Below, piece after piece: positions 1 through 7,522 of a DNA stretch of 59,149 nt (positions are counted from its first letter, which is position 1; each line of letters begins with the position of its first letter). The notes beneath the pieces were generated by a model. It made no database searches, was not told the DNA's origin, and saw only the letters and a list, made by a program, of their open reading frames with translations. Origin of the DNA: CAZFER01 sp964517495. Lineage in GTDB: Bacteria > Hinthialibacterota > Hinthialibacteria > Hinthialibacterales > Hinthialibacteraceae. The position numbers were made by a program, and so were the translations under genes. The stretch spans positions 1-59,149 of the forward strand of contig CAZFER010000036.1 in the NCBI GenBank assembly GCA_964517495.1, given 5' to 3'.

Positions 1-6
1 TATGCC

Positions 7-67
7 GAGCGGGCAGGGATGCCCGCTCCCCGTGATATTCGGAGCGCGGGCTTCCAGCCGATGCTCC
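7..67. repeat. GC-rich inverted repeats at the left edge
   Basis: A perfect 9-bp stem (GAGCGGGCA, 7-15) pairs with 20-28 across a GGGA loop. A second imperfect hairpin follows, with GGAGC at 41-45 pairing with GCTCC at 63-67 and an inner GGCT/AGCC stem around a TCC loop. The first 180 bases are visibly richer in GC than the rest of the window and I see no convincing gene in them. They may be an intergenic hairpin element, or the 3' end of something outside the window. The strand and function are unknown. Confidence 0.55.
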
Positions 68-215
68 CCGGATTTGTACCTTGCCACCCGGGTGATATAT
101 CGAGCGTGGTTTTCAAGGGTAAAGAACGACGTTTATACCCTTGGCACCCCGCCATCCGGCACGCGGCCACCCGACGGATTATAGGGAAAAGGATAAATCT
201 GATAAGTAATACGAA

Positions 216-1334
216 TCAAAATGAATATTGCAAACCGGTGCGGACGGAGAGGTCGTTGCTTTTGATACCGGGGCGGTTGGGATTACTATCATATTCATCG
301 AGTATGTTAAGGGTCCAGGATAGTGAATTAGAAATAGGAGTAATGAGGGAGGTTTCAGAAATTAGCCGCACATCACCAAAATTACCCACGCTGGGATAGA
401 TGGTTAACAGCTGGCTGAGTTTAGTTTTTTCGAACAATGTCTGAATATATTCAAAACTGGCACGCATGGTTACTTCAGTGGTGTTATCGCCGCTCTTGTA
501 AATTTCTTCGGTTAGACCGGCACCGATGTCGCCCAGGAATTCGGAGTTTTCGGTTTTCCAAAAACGGTAACCAGCACCAACGGTTCCATCGACACGCAAA
601 TCCAAATCTTCAAAACGATCATGTTCCAAGAGCAGATCGCCAAATACATATGAATTTTCGGCATAAAAAATACGCAAGTTGGGTTGCAGGCTGCCTTCTG
701 TGGTGTCGACAACGCCTTCCGTTTCTCCATACCCGATTGAGCCGCGGATGGTTAATTCTTCGCGATCGGTGATTCGTTTGATTTGACTTTTCAGATAGAA
801 ATCATAGGCTTCCCGGTTTCCGACTTTTAATCCACCAAGCAGCGATATGTTTCCGTTCCATAATTTGCCCAAATCCGTGGTATCCTTTAAAACGGAAATT
901 TGTTCTTTGGTCTGTGAAAGTTCGGTTGTCAGGGATTGGATTGTGGCTTCAGCAGCCTGCAAATGCTTTCCCACTTCTGAAGCGGACATTACATTGATGG
1001 CGGCAATGTCACGGGTGGAGAGATTGATTGTTCCTAGCAGGTCGGATCTCAACGTCAGATTTTCTCCCCGCTTGGCTACCACTTGGGCAGTTATGCGATC
1101 ACCATTTTCCAAAACCACGGGAATTGATTCAGAAGATTCAATGGATTTCACATTTTCGAAAGGAATGGTTATTTCACCGGCGTACTGGCTCTTTAAGACC
1201 AGTTTGCCTTCGGCCATGTATTGAATATCACCGCTGATTTGATCACCGTTTTGGAGGTGGATTTTATCGGCATAAGCGACAAAACAGATCAGCGTAAAGA
1301 TGGATATGAGAACATATGAATAAAAGTTTTTCAT
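216..1334 (-). CDS. DUF481-family outer-membrane beta-barrel protein
   Basis: This 372-residue protein has an N-terminal signal peptide (hydrophobic residues about 5-22, AYA-D cleavage site). Two short repeated beta modules follow: LQNGDQISGDI near residue 27 and LENGDRITAQV near residue 75. These are typical of the region ahead of DUF481 domains. A coiled-coil-like stretch (about 120-155) leads into a long beta-rich DUF481 region, and the chain ends in ...QYSF, with the terminal aromatic residue expected of a BAM-inserted barrel. DUF481 (YdiY-like) proteins are salt- or stress-induced outer-membrane proteins of unknown transport role. The family call is firm and the function open. It is transcribed alone; the next leftward gene is a pseudogene. 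Confidence 0.85.
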   Translation of the reverse strand: MKNFYSYVLISIFTLICFVAYADKIHLQNGDQISGDIQYMAEGKLVLKSQYAGEITIPFENVKSIESSESIPVVLENGDRITAQVVAKRGENLTLRSDLLGTINLSTRDIAAINVMSASEVGKHLQAAEATIQSLTTELSQTKEQISVLKDTTDLGKLWNGNISLLGGLKVGNREAYDFYLKSQIKRITDREELTIRGSIGYGETEGVVDTTEGSLQPNLRIFYAENSYVFGDLLLEHDRFEDLDLRVDGTVGAGYRFWKTENSEFLGDIGAGLTEEIYKSGDNTTEVTMRASFEYIQTLFEKTKLSQLLTIYPSVGNFGDVRLISETSLITPISNSLSWTLNILDEYDSNPNRPGIKSNDLSVRTGLQYSF

Positions 1335-1415
1335 GGATTTCCTTATTTATACATTTACATGAAATGTTATACTTTTAAACCATTTCATTACAGCCCTATA
1401 ATAAAATTCCTACAA

Positions 1416-2521
1416 TTACTCGGGGAAGCTAAATGCGATTACATAATCGCCGTGTTTGGTACCCAGTTTGCCTCCACCGCCAGCGCAGATGACAATGTCA
1501 TTGTTTTCCATCCTCACCTAAATAGGTGACAGGAGCGGCATAGCCACCTGCTTCCAGTTTGGATTTGTATAGAACTTCGCCGGTTTGCTCGTTGAAAACG
1601 CGGATGTATTCATCCATGGTGGATGCAATAATGATTAATCCGCTATCGGTTACAGTAGCTCCACCGAAATTTTCCTGGCCGGTGGGAGGGATGCCGCGTT
1701 CGGTTAGTTTTTTGAATTCACCGAGCGGTTTTTGCCAGACAATTTCACCCTTACGGTCGACTGTGATGCCTACATTTTCTGGTAACGGCCAGATGCGTAA
1801 ATCTTGGTCTTTGTCAAAAGTTCCTGCATCAATAGCGGGTTGACGCAAGATTTCAATTACCTGATGACAGTGGAGACATTCCGGTTCGCTGGTATCGTGA
1901 CGTTTTGACAGCCATGATTGGTAACCTGGAAGTTTCATAGGTTTTAACTCAGGCTGAGGTGTATAGGATAGGCCATCGATATTCCATTCCAGACGGTTTG
2001 GATGGTAATGATGGTTTAGAATACGCTTCATTGTGGCTATCAAGGCCGCTTCGGAAATACGGGTTTTGTCGGATATATGATCCCTTCCACCAAACACGCT
2101 GTAGACATGGCCTTGGGCAGATAAAAACCAACCCCACCAGGATAAATCCATATCCTGAAATCCTTGAACTGGCAACCGATTGAAATCCAATTTGGAGGCA
2201 TCGGTCATGCGGACGGTGATAAATTGCTTCAGCCAGGGTGCTAGCTGTGGTCCTGCCTCCAAGACTTTTTCATCGAAAAAGGAACATTGCTCGCATCGTT
2301 CGCAACGGAGGGTAATAAACAATGGGCGGTTTTCCTGATTTGCTTCATCAATCGCCTGTTCTAAATCTGATCGCCATACTATTTTCTCCTGAGGCTGGGG
2401 AAGGTTTGCTGACGGTGGTTTTAGAATTTCCTTCCACGGTTTATTTGGTTCAGCTACACTGATTAGTGATGCAAATATTGAATAAGATAAGTGGAATTAG
2501 ATAAATACGGTTTATTTTCAT
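1416..2521 (-). pseudogene. Chimeric remnant: thioredoxin/CXXCH protein fused to PQQ-dehydrogenase tail
   Basis: An ATG at 2519-2521, preceded by AAAGGG, opens a signal-peptide-like stretch, but that frame stops after 24 codons. The body continues one base out of frame (open from 2496). It encodes IVWRSDLEQAIDEAN..., a thioredoxin-like RCERCEQC segment and a CLHCH heme-type motif. It then runs through LPENVGITVDR, as in Trx/PDZ-type proteins of Planctomycetes-like bacteria. Near 1752 it switches abruptly to KGEIVWQKPLGEF and GIPPTGQENFGG, the C-terminal blades of PQQ-dependent membrane dehydrogenases. A stop at about 1498 interrupts the tail, while the conserved ending (IVICAGGGGKLGTK, then FSFPE) lies in the next frame to a stop at 1416. 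This is a deletion fusion plus two single-base frameshifts, probably non-functional. Assembly error is the alternative. Confidence 0.75.
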
Positions 2522-2650
2522 GATACCCTTTATTCTGATAAATACATGTTTTAAATTGAAAGTGTATGGGAAATTAGACAAGTGAATTAGAAGCCATTTT
2601 CCTGCGATAGAATCAGGAATTATGAACTGGCGAGAGGAGTGGAGTAAACT

Positions 2651-2929
2651 ATGAGTGAATCTATTGAAATTCTAAATCAAAAAGAGACCGGGCAGGGCTG
2701 GAATTTTGAAGTGCAAGTGGGAGGAAGCAGTCAATTTACCGTGACAGTCGACTCAAAGGATTATGAACGAATAACCAACAAAACGATTCAGCCAAATGAA
2801 TTAGTCAAGCGTTCATTTGAGTTTCTTCTGGAACGTGAACCTAAAGAAGCCATTCTCAAGAAGTTTAATATTCGAGTTATATCCACCTATTTCCCGGAAT
2901 ATGAAAAAGTAATTTCCCAATCCCTTTAA
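2651..2929 (+). CDS. Small conserved hypothetical protein
   Basis: This 92-residue soluble protein has no signal peptide or membrane segment. The start ATG follows a GGAG (GAGGAGTGGAG) ribosome site. The N-terminal half is beta-rich (WNFEVQVGG, FTVTVDSKDY). The C-terminal half carries a compact motif, SFEFLLEREPKEAILKKFN, then VISTYFPEYE. As I recall, small proteins with this C-terminal pattern occur widely in bacteria without an assigned function. It lies between two broken genes and is the only intact short gene there. No function can be assigned. Confidence 0.7.
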   Translation: MSESIEILNQKETGQGWNFEVQVGGSSQFTVTVDSKDYERITNKTIQPNELVKRSFEFLLEREPKEAILKKFNIRVISTYFPEYEKVISQSL

Positions 2930-2958
2930 CTTCTTTCTCTATTTAACTGATCCTGTAA

Positions 2959-3429
2959 TGTAGATTTTTTATTCGGCGTCTTAATAATCGAAGCCGGGCC
3001 ACTTTTCGTTTACCCACGGAGGCGGAATGGGAATATTGCGCTCGTGCAGGAAATGATGAAGGGATTTTCGGCGCTGGAGTGGATAATGAAATGATTACAT
3101 GGGAAAATCATGAGACCTATGCTTGGAGCAACAAAAACAGCGATCGTAAAACCCATCCCATTGGGCAGAAAAAGCCAAATTCATGGGGATTACATGATAT
3201 GCTGGGTAATGTATGGGAATGGTGCCAGGATTGGTATGAGTGCAAAGCGTATGAACGATTGCCCAACGTTGATCCTATAAACAACTCGAGAGTTACAGAG
3301 CGTGTTTTTCGGGGTGGATGTTGGGCCCTTGACCCTCATTATGCCCGTCCTGGATTTCGTGGAGGAAACATGCCTGATCAGAAAAGCCAATATGTGGGAT
3401 TTCGACTTGTTCGAGAGTTTGGTGATTAA
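2959..3429 (+). pseudogene. Truncated formylglycine-generating-enzyme (SUMF1/FGE-sulfatase) gene
   Basis: The open frame runs from a stop at 2956-2958 to the stop at 3427-3429. It encodes the C-terminal half of an FGE-sulfatase domain: FRLPTEAEWEYCARAG (from about 3004), GLHDMLGNVWEWCQDWY, RVFRGGCW and the terminal YVGFRLV. Full-length members are normally about 230-300 residues and begin with a GxFxMG strand and an HxV/PV region. None of this is upstream; the preceding bases are an AT-rich spacer after the 92-residue gene. The first in-frame ATG (3079) lies inside the conserved core, so a product would lack the fold's first half. Family members oxidise Cys to formylglycine in sulfatases or act as other lectin-like domains. 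I read this as a gene remnant. Confidence 0.75.
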
Positions 3430-3520
3430 TATCTCAGGAGGATTCTCACAATCAACCTTTGGATCTATAGAACGTTTCATCACTTAAAATTATCCCCCCG
3501 AAACAAGTAATCATGCCGAT

Positions 3521-4417
3521 TTATTCCACGTTCTGAACCTGTTCGCGCAATTGCTCAATCGCACTTTTTAAATCCAGTACATGCCTGACAATATCCATAG
3601 CAGAGCTTTTAGAGCCAATGGTGTTCACTTCCCGAAACATTTCCTGGCATAAGAAATCCAAACGCCTGCCGACGGGTTTGTAGGGTTGATCCGGCTTGTT
3701 TTCGTTCAGAATATCCCTGAATTGCTGAATATGGCTTTGCATACGCACCGCTTCTTCCTGAATATCAGAACGATCAGTATAAAATGCGACCTCTTGAATG
3801 ATTCGATTGGGATCGAGTTCAAGTTGCTGTTTCCATTCATCAATACGAGCCATCATTTTTTCGCGAAATTCATCCATAACAGTCGCTCGGAGGTCTCCGA
3901 TTTCATCAATCAGTAGTGCAATCCGATCCAGAATAGAGAATAATTCCTGATATAGGCGCTCTCCCTCGCTGCATTTCATGAGAACAATATCATCCAATGC
4001 CCGGTTCAAAAGATTATCAATCAAGGCACTCGCTTCTTCGGTCAATTGAGCGGCCTCTTCCACCTCGATAATTCCTTCCAAATTGAAGAAAAGTTCAGCC
4101 GAGGGTTTGAATTCGATATTCATCGCTTGGGAAAGTATTTCCGCTGATTTCATGTATTCTTTGGCCATATCAAGATTAACTTTAATCTTATTTTTCGGCA
4201 AAAGAGCACCGTTACTGCGTAAATAAACTTCCACTCGGCCACGACGCATAATTTGTTGGATTCGTTCCCGGAACGGAATTTCCAACATGGAAAGGGAACG
4301 CGATGCGTGGAAATGCAAATCATATCCCTTGTTATTAAGGGTTTTTATCTCTAATGTCACCACTGAATCGGCAATGGATTCTCGAACGCTGCTATAACCT
4401 GTCATACTTCGAATCAT
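3521..4417 (-). CDS. yicC: YicC/YloC-family endoribonuclease
   Basis: This 298-residue cytoplasmic protein is of the usual family length. It opens with the signature MIRSMTGYSSV and continues with the N-terminal YicC domain (EIKTLNNKGYDLHF, RGRVEVYLR). It ends with the DUF1732 C-terminal domain (GRRLDFLCQEMFREVNTI, GSKS, then VLDLKSAIEQLREQVQNVE). YicC proteins are endoribonucleases implicated in small-RNA and mRNA turnover. In many genomes yicC is upstream of gmk (guanylate kinase); here nothing follows on the same strand except the FGE remnant on the opposite strand. It is divergent from the MTA phosphorylase gene, with about 135 bases between the starts. Confidence 0.93.
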   Translation of the reverse strand: MIRSMTGYSSVRESIADSVVTLEIKTLNNKGYDLHFHASRSLSMLEIPFRERIQQIMRRGRVEVYLRSNGALLPKNKIKVNLDMAKEYMKSAEILSQAMNIEFKPSAELFFNLEGIIEVEEAAQLTEEASALIDNLLNRALDDIVLMKCSEGERLYQELFSILDRIALLIDEIGDLRATVMDEFREKMMARIDEWKQQLELDPNRIIQEVAFYTDRSDIQEEAVRMQSHIQQFRDILNENKPDQPYKPVGRRLDFLCQEMFREVNTIGSKSSAMDIVRHVLDLKSAIEQLREQVQNVE

Positions 4418-4553
4418 GGATTGCTCCCAATATCTTTAGAAGATGTGCGATAACCAATGGGGAACGCTTGACCAATAATACGGTTGGTAATATGTTAGCC
4501 TATTTCCAATATATTTATCAGAGTCACACTTAATGAAAAAGTGGGAGTACATT

Positions 4554-5417
4554 ATGTCACAAGCGCGTATAGGTATTATAGGTGGTTCGGGAGTTTATAA
4601 TTTGGATGGCGTAGAATATCATGATGAGGTCGATCTCTGGACACCTTATGGTTCACCTTCTGACCACATTCGCTTGGGCCGTTATAAAGGGAAAGAATTG
4701 GCTTTCCTGCCCCGCCACGGTAAATCACATAAATTCAATCCATCCAATGTTCCATATCATGCCAATATATATGCCATGAAAAAGCTAGGAGTAGAATGGA
4801 TTATTGCGGTCAATGCAGTGGGGAGTTTGGCATTAGAGATGAAACCCCTGGATTTTGTGGTACCTGACCAGCTGATTGATCGAACACGTTTTCGCAAAGG
4901 GACTTTTTTCGATCCTATTGCGGTTCATGTCGCGTTTGCTGAACCATTCTGTAACGACCTGAGGGCACTTTTAATTGAATCCATTAAGGAGTGCAATATT
5001 ACCACCCATCCCAAAGGGACTTATGTATGCATGGAAGGTCCTGCGTTTTCAACGCGAGCGGAATCCGAGATGTATCGCAGCTGGGGGGCTCACTTAATCG
5101 GCATGACGGCCCTTCCAGAAGCCAAACTGGCTCGTGAAGCGGAAATTTGCTACGCTATCGTGGCGGCCGTTACGGATTATGATTGTTGGCATGAGGAAGA
5201 TGTTGATGTGGCGATGGTCATTCAAAATCTTACGCAAAATGCTGAAAATTTAAAACGTATAATACTGCAAACCATTCCGAAAATTCCTGATCAGCGTGAA
5301 GAATCATGTGAAATCGCCAGTGCCTTAAAAAATGCAGTCTTAACTAAACCAGAGGAATTTCCGAAAGATAAACGAGAAGCGTTTGAATTCCTATTGCAGA
5401 AATATACGGAAAAATAG
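4554..5417 (+). CDS. mtnP: S-methyl-5'-thioadenosine phosphorylase
   Basis: The enzyme phosphorolyses methylthioadenosine, the by-product of polyamine synthesis, to adenine and methylthioribose-1-phosphate. It is in the cytoplasm. Visible motifs are the phosphate loop IGIIGGSGVYNL, the RHGKSHKFNPSNVPYHAN block, the VNAVGSL strand, VCMEGPAFSTRAES (purine and ribose contacts) and GMTALPEAKLAREAE, ending with TDYDCWHEE. This is the MTAP rather than the PNP pattern. An upstream in-frame ATG at 4533 exists, but the ATG at 4554 has GGGAG eight bases ahead and puts the N-terminus at MSQARIGIIGG, the normal family start. About 287 residues is normal length. Confidence 0.93.
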   Translation: MSQARIGIIGGSGVYNLDGVEYHDEVDLWTPYGSPSDHIRLGRYKGKELAFLPRHGKSHKFNPSNVPYHANIYAMKKLGVEWIIAVNAVGSLALEMKPLDFVVPDQLIDRTRFRKGTFFDPIAVHVAFAEPFCNDLRALLIESIKECNITTHPKGTYVCMEGPAFSTRAESEMYRSWGAHLIGMTALPEAKLAREAEICYAIVAAVTDYDCWHEEDVDVAMVIQNLTQNAENLKRIILQTIPKIPDQREESCEIASALKNAVLTKPEEFPKDKREAFEFLLQKYTEK

Positions 5418-5425
5418 GGCCAGAA

Positions 5426-5632
5426 TTATTCCAAATACTCAACATCCAATTGAACGAAATCATCCGTCACCCACGTGCATGGACAAAATTCATTACGATA
5501 CCGTATTTCATCCCTAATCTTTTCAAGCGTTTCGTCTTGAGTTTGGCCTTGGGCATAGCATGTCTGATCGCCAGTACATTGAGCGACGAAACCGCCAGAG
5601 GGATCTTTTTGTATTTGAACTTTGAATAACAT
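5426..5632 (-). CDS. HicB-like small protein (orphan antitoxin-type)
   Basis: This protein of about 68 residues has the HicB-like beta-alpha-beta pattern: FKVQIQKDPSGGFVAQCTG, then a strand with AQGQTQDETLEKIRDEIRYR. HicB proteins usually neutralise HicA mRNA interferases, and a HicA partner (a small double-stranded-RNA-binding-like protein with GSH and K motifs) would be expected next door. None is seen in the flanking 270-base spacer or downstream. The start at 5632 is chosen because TTGAGGCAAAAA precedes the ATG; a TTG at 5644 is also in frame. It lacks the usual C-terminal DNA-binding extension. It may instead be a stand-alone DUF1902/UPF0150-like protein. Confidence 0.6.
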   Translation of the reverse strand: MLFKVQIQKDPSGGFVAQCTGDQTCYAQGQTQDETLEKIRDEIRYRNEFCPCTWVTDDFVQLDVEYLE

Positions 5633-5644
5633 TTTTTGCCTCAA

Positions 5645-5915
5645 TAGCGAAAATTTGGCTTAAACCATTTCCTTCGATTTAATATTTCAATATAGTTTAA
5701 GATTAGAGGTTTTTACGTTATTTAATGGTTTTGCAAAAATTTATACTAAGTTGGTCCATTGTTTCAAGTTACTTGAGGTGATATACTTAAGGATGAATTT
5801 TATGATATATTTTACCACCGTTTGCAATTGATGGAGGAGAGAATCAATCGATTTTTAATTGTTGAGAATACTTGATAAAAGTTTGAATACCGACTAAAGT
5901 TCCCGGTTTCAGATT
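5645..5915. other. AT-rich intergenic spacer
   Basis: About 270 bases separate the HicB-like gene (leftward) and the two-TM protein gene (rightward), so promoters in both directions are expected. The stretch is AT-rich. A GGAGGAGAG is at about 5832-5840, but no open frame of useful length follows it. I see no RNA gene or clear hairpin. Confidence 0.4.
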
Positions 5916-6404
5916 ATGGATAAAGTAAAGTTATATCGAGATATTGCGCGTATAAAAAAACAACTCTTTGCTCTAATAAGTCTAGCGGGTTTTGTCTGCG
6001 TAAGTGTGGCAACGTTTATTGGGCATGGATTTAATTTCGTTGTTTTATTCCGAAATTCAATCCTTGCCATAATAGGTTTTGGTGGTATAGCCTATCTTAT
6101 CGGATTGTTGTATGAAAAAATGGTTGAACGCCCCTTGATCGATTCTTATCGAGAGGAGGCAAAAAAACGGATCGAAGAACTCAAGAGTATGGGGAATCAA
6201 AAAATGGCGATGAAGATCAATGTATCGGAATTATCGCCGGGAATGCGAGTTATCGATCCGATCTATAGCAAAGAAGGTGCCTTACTTGTTCGCGGTGGTG
6301 CGAATTTAACTGATCGTATGATCAAAGTGCTTAAAGAAAACAATATTCAACAAATTAAAGTGGAAGCCCAGAGAACGTTGCCGTCGGAATCGGAAAGTGA
6401 ATAA
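5916..6404 (+). CDS. Two-TM membrane protein with C-terminal LSPGM/HD-GYP-associated-type motif
   Basis: This 162-residue protein has two hydrophobic helices (about residues 18-38 and 45-67), so a short hairpin in the inner membrane is likely. A charged linker (about 70-100) leads to a soluble domain from about residue 103. Its sequence, NVSELSPGMRVIDPIYSKEG, LLVRGGANLTDRMIKVLKEN and IQQIKV, resembles the small beta domain that precedes HD-GYP phosphodiesterase domains (LxPGM...G.lLl.kG..lt...i..L...gi..i.v). No HD-GYP domain follows. The gene directly precedes a FliA/WhiG sigma factor by 67 bases. In several phyla a small membrane protein occupies this slot between flhG-like and fliA genes; that comparison is from memory. 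Confidence 0.65.
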   Translation: MDKVKLYRDIARIKKQLFALISLAGFVCVSVATFIGHGFNFVVLFRNSILAIIGFGGIAYLIGLLYEKMVERPLIDSYREEAKKRIEELKSMGNQKMAMKINVSELSPGMRVIDPIYSKEGALLVRGGANLTDRMIKVLKENNIQQIKVEAQRTLPSESESE

Positions 6405-6471
6405 TGCCATATTGGCATGTGTTCAACATGATGCCGGTTGATTCACAGCTGTTTAATCGGGTATAAAATTA

Positions 6472-7284
6472 ATGCGCTACTATAACGTTGTCAAAGAAAA
6501 AATCTCAACAGAAGAAGAGTCCAAATTATGGATTGAATACAAAAAAACCGGCTCAATGGATGCCCGTGAAAAACTGGCTGATAAATACATTCATCTTGTA
6601 AAATATGTTATCAATCGAATGCTGGCCGTCTCCCATATCGAGAGTGAGGTTCTCGACTATGACGACCTTTATTCCTGTGGGGTAATGGGATTGTTAACAG
6701 CGATCGATAATTTTGATCCAAACCGGGATGTGAAATTTATAACTTATGCGATTCCCCGAATAAAAGGTTCGATCATTGATGAGCTTCGTTCAGTTGATTG
6801 GATCCCTCGTTCTCTGCGCCAGCAAGTGAATAAATTGCAAAGTGCATTTGTTGAACTTGAAGGGGAACTTTTAAGGCCAGCCCGAGAAACAGAACTGGCG
6901 AATAAACTCGAACTTGATGTGAAGGATCTCCAATCTCTTTTACATCATGCCAGCCGTTCAACGCTTTTATCTTTGGACGAGGTTTTGCGAGTTTCAGATG
7001 ATGGGACAACGACTCGGGCGGATGTAACACCAGCGAGGAAAAATGATGATCCACGGAACTCCATCCAGCAAGAAGAGATAGTTGAACTGCTGACCGAAGC
7101 GATTGAAAACCTGCCTCAAAAAGAACGTCTGGTCGTGGTTCTTTATTACAACGAAGAACTCACCTTGCGTGAAATAGGCGAAGTGATGGGTGTAACAGAG
7201 TCCAGGGTATGCCAGTTACATACCAAAGCCATGTTGCGATTGCGCGGGAAATTGCAATCCTGGCAGCAGGATATCATGACTTAA
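6472..7284 (+). CDS. FliA/WhiG-family RNA polymerase sigma factor (sigma-28 type)
   Basis: This 270-residue group 3 sigma factor carries region 2 (LADKYIHLVKYVINRM, DYDDLYSCGVMGLLTAIDNFDP, FITYAIPRIKGSIIDELRSVDWIPRSLR). It then has region 3 and region 4 with the helix-turn-helix ENLPQKERLVVVLYYNEEL, LREIGEVMGVTESRVCQLH. The WIPRSLR and DELR pattern is that of FliA/WhiG proteins, which direct flagellar, motility or developmental genes and are normally held by an anti-sigma factor such as FlgM. No flagellar structural gene or flgM-like gene is in this window. It probably forms one transcription unit with the preceding two-TM protein. An ATG start is used but without an obvious Shine-Dalgarno sequence. 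Confidence 0.9.
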   Translation: MRYYNVVKEKISTEEESKLWIEYKKTGSMDAREKLADKYIHLVKYVINRMLAVSHIESEVLDYDDLYSCGVMGLLTAIDNFDPNRDVKFITYAIPRIKGSIIDELRSVDWIPRSLRQQVNKLQSAFVELEGELLRPARETELANKLELDVKDLQSLLHHASRSTLLSLDEVLRVSDDGTTTRADVTPARKNDDPRNSIQQEEIVELLTEAIENLPQKERLVVVLYYNEELTLREIGEVMGVTESRVCQLHTKAMLRLRGKLQSWQQDIMT

Positions 7285-7406
7285 ATCTATCTCCATCTAA
7301 CAAGAGTCTATCCTTCCTCAATCATCAAAATACTATCCAGTGGACACAATCAGACAGCATAAGTGAAAATCCAAGATTCTTATGGAAGATCAGTGTATAG
7401 CAGAAA

Positions 7407-7448
7407 AAGCCCCATATCATCGACAGGAAAAACGATGATATGGGGCTT
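7407..7448 (-). terminator. Rho-independent terminator of the Gfo/Idh gene
   Basis: A perfect 16-bp stem (7407-7422 with 7433-7448) has a 10-base loop. On the minus strand the stem is followed by TTTTT (7406-7402). It lies about 75 bases beyond the stop of the leftward oxidoreductase gene. There is no U-run on the plus-strand side, so it is assigned to the minus strand. Confidence 0.85.
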
Positions 7449-7522
7449 ATCAACTTTAGGATTCGCTACCACTTAAAAGTGAACACGAGCCGTATGATTA
7501 TTCCCCCATCGAATGGATCATT

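Noticed and set aside
19..399. Open frame on the plus strand at the left edge
   Set aside because: It overlaps the 3' end of the DUF481 gene on the other strand, begins in the GC-rich hairpin block and has no recognisable domain; a chance frame.
4533..4553. Upstream ATG as the mtnP start
   Set aside because: It lacks a ribosome site and adds seven residues before the family-typical N-terminus; the second ATG has GGGAG in place.
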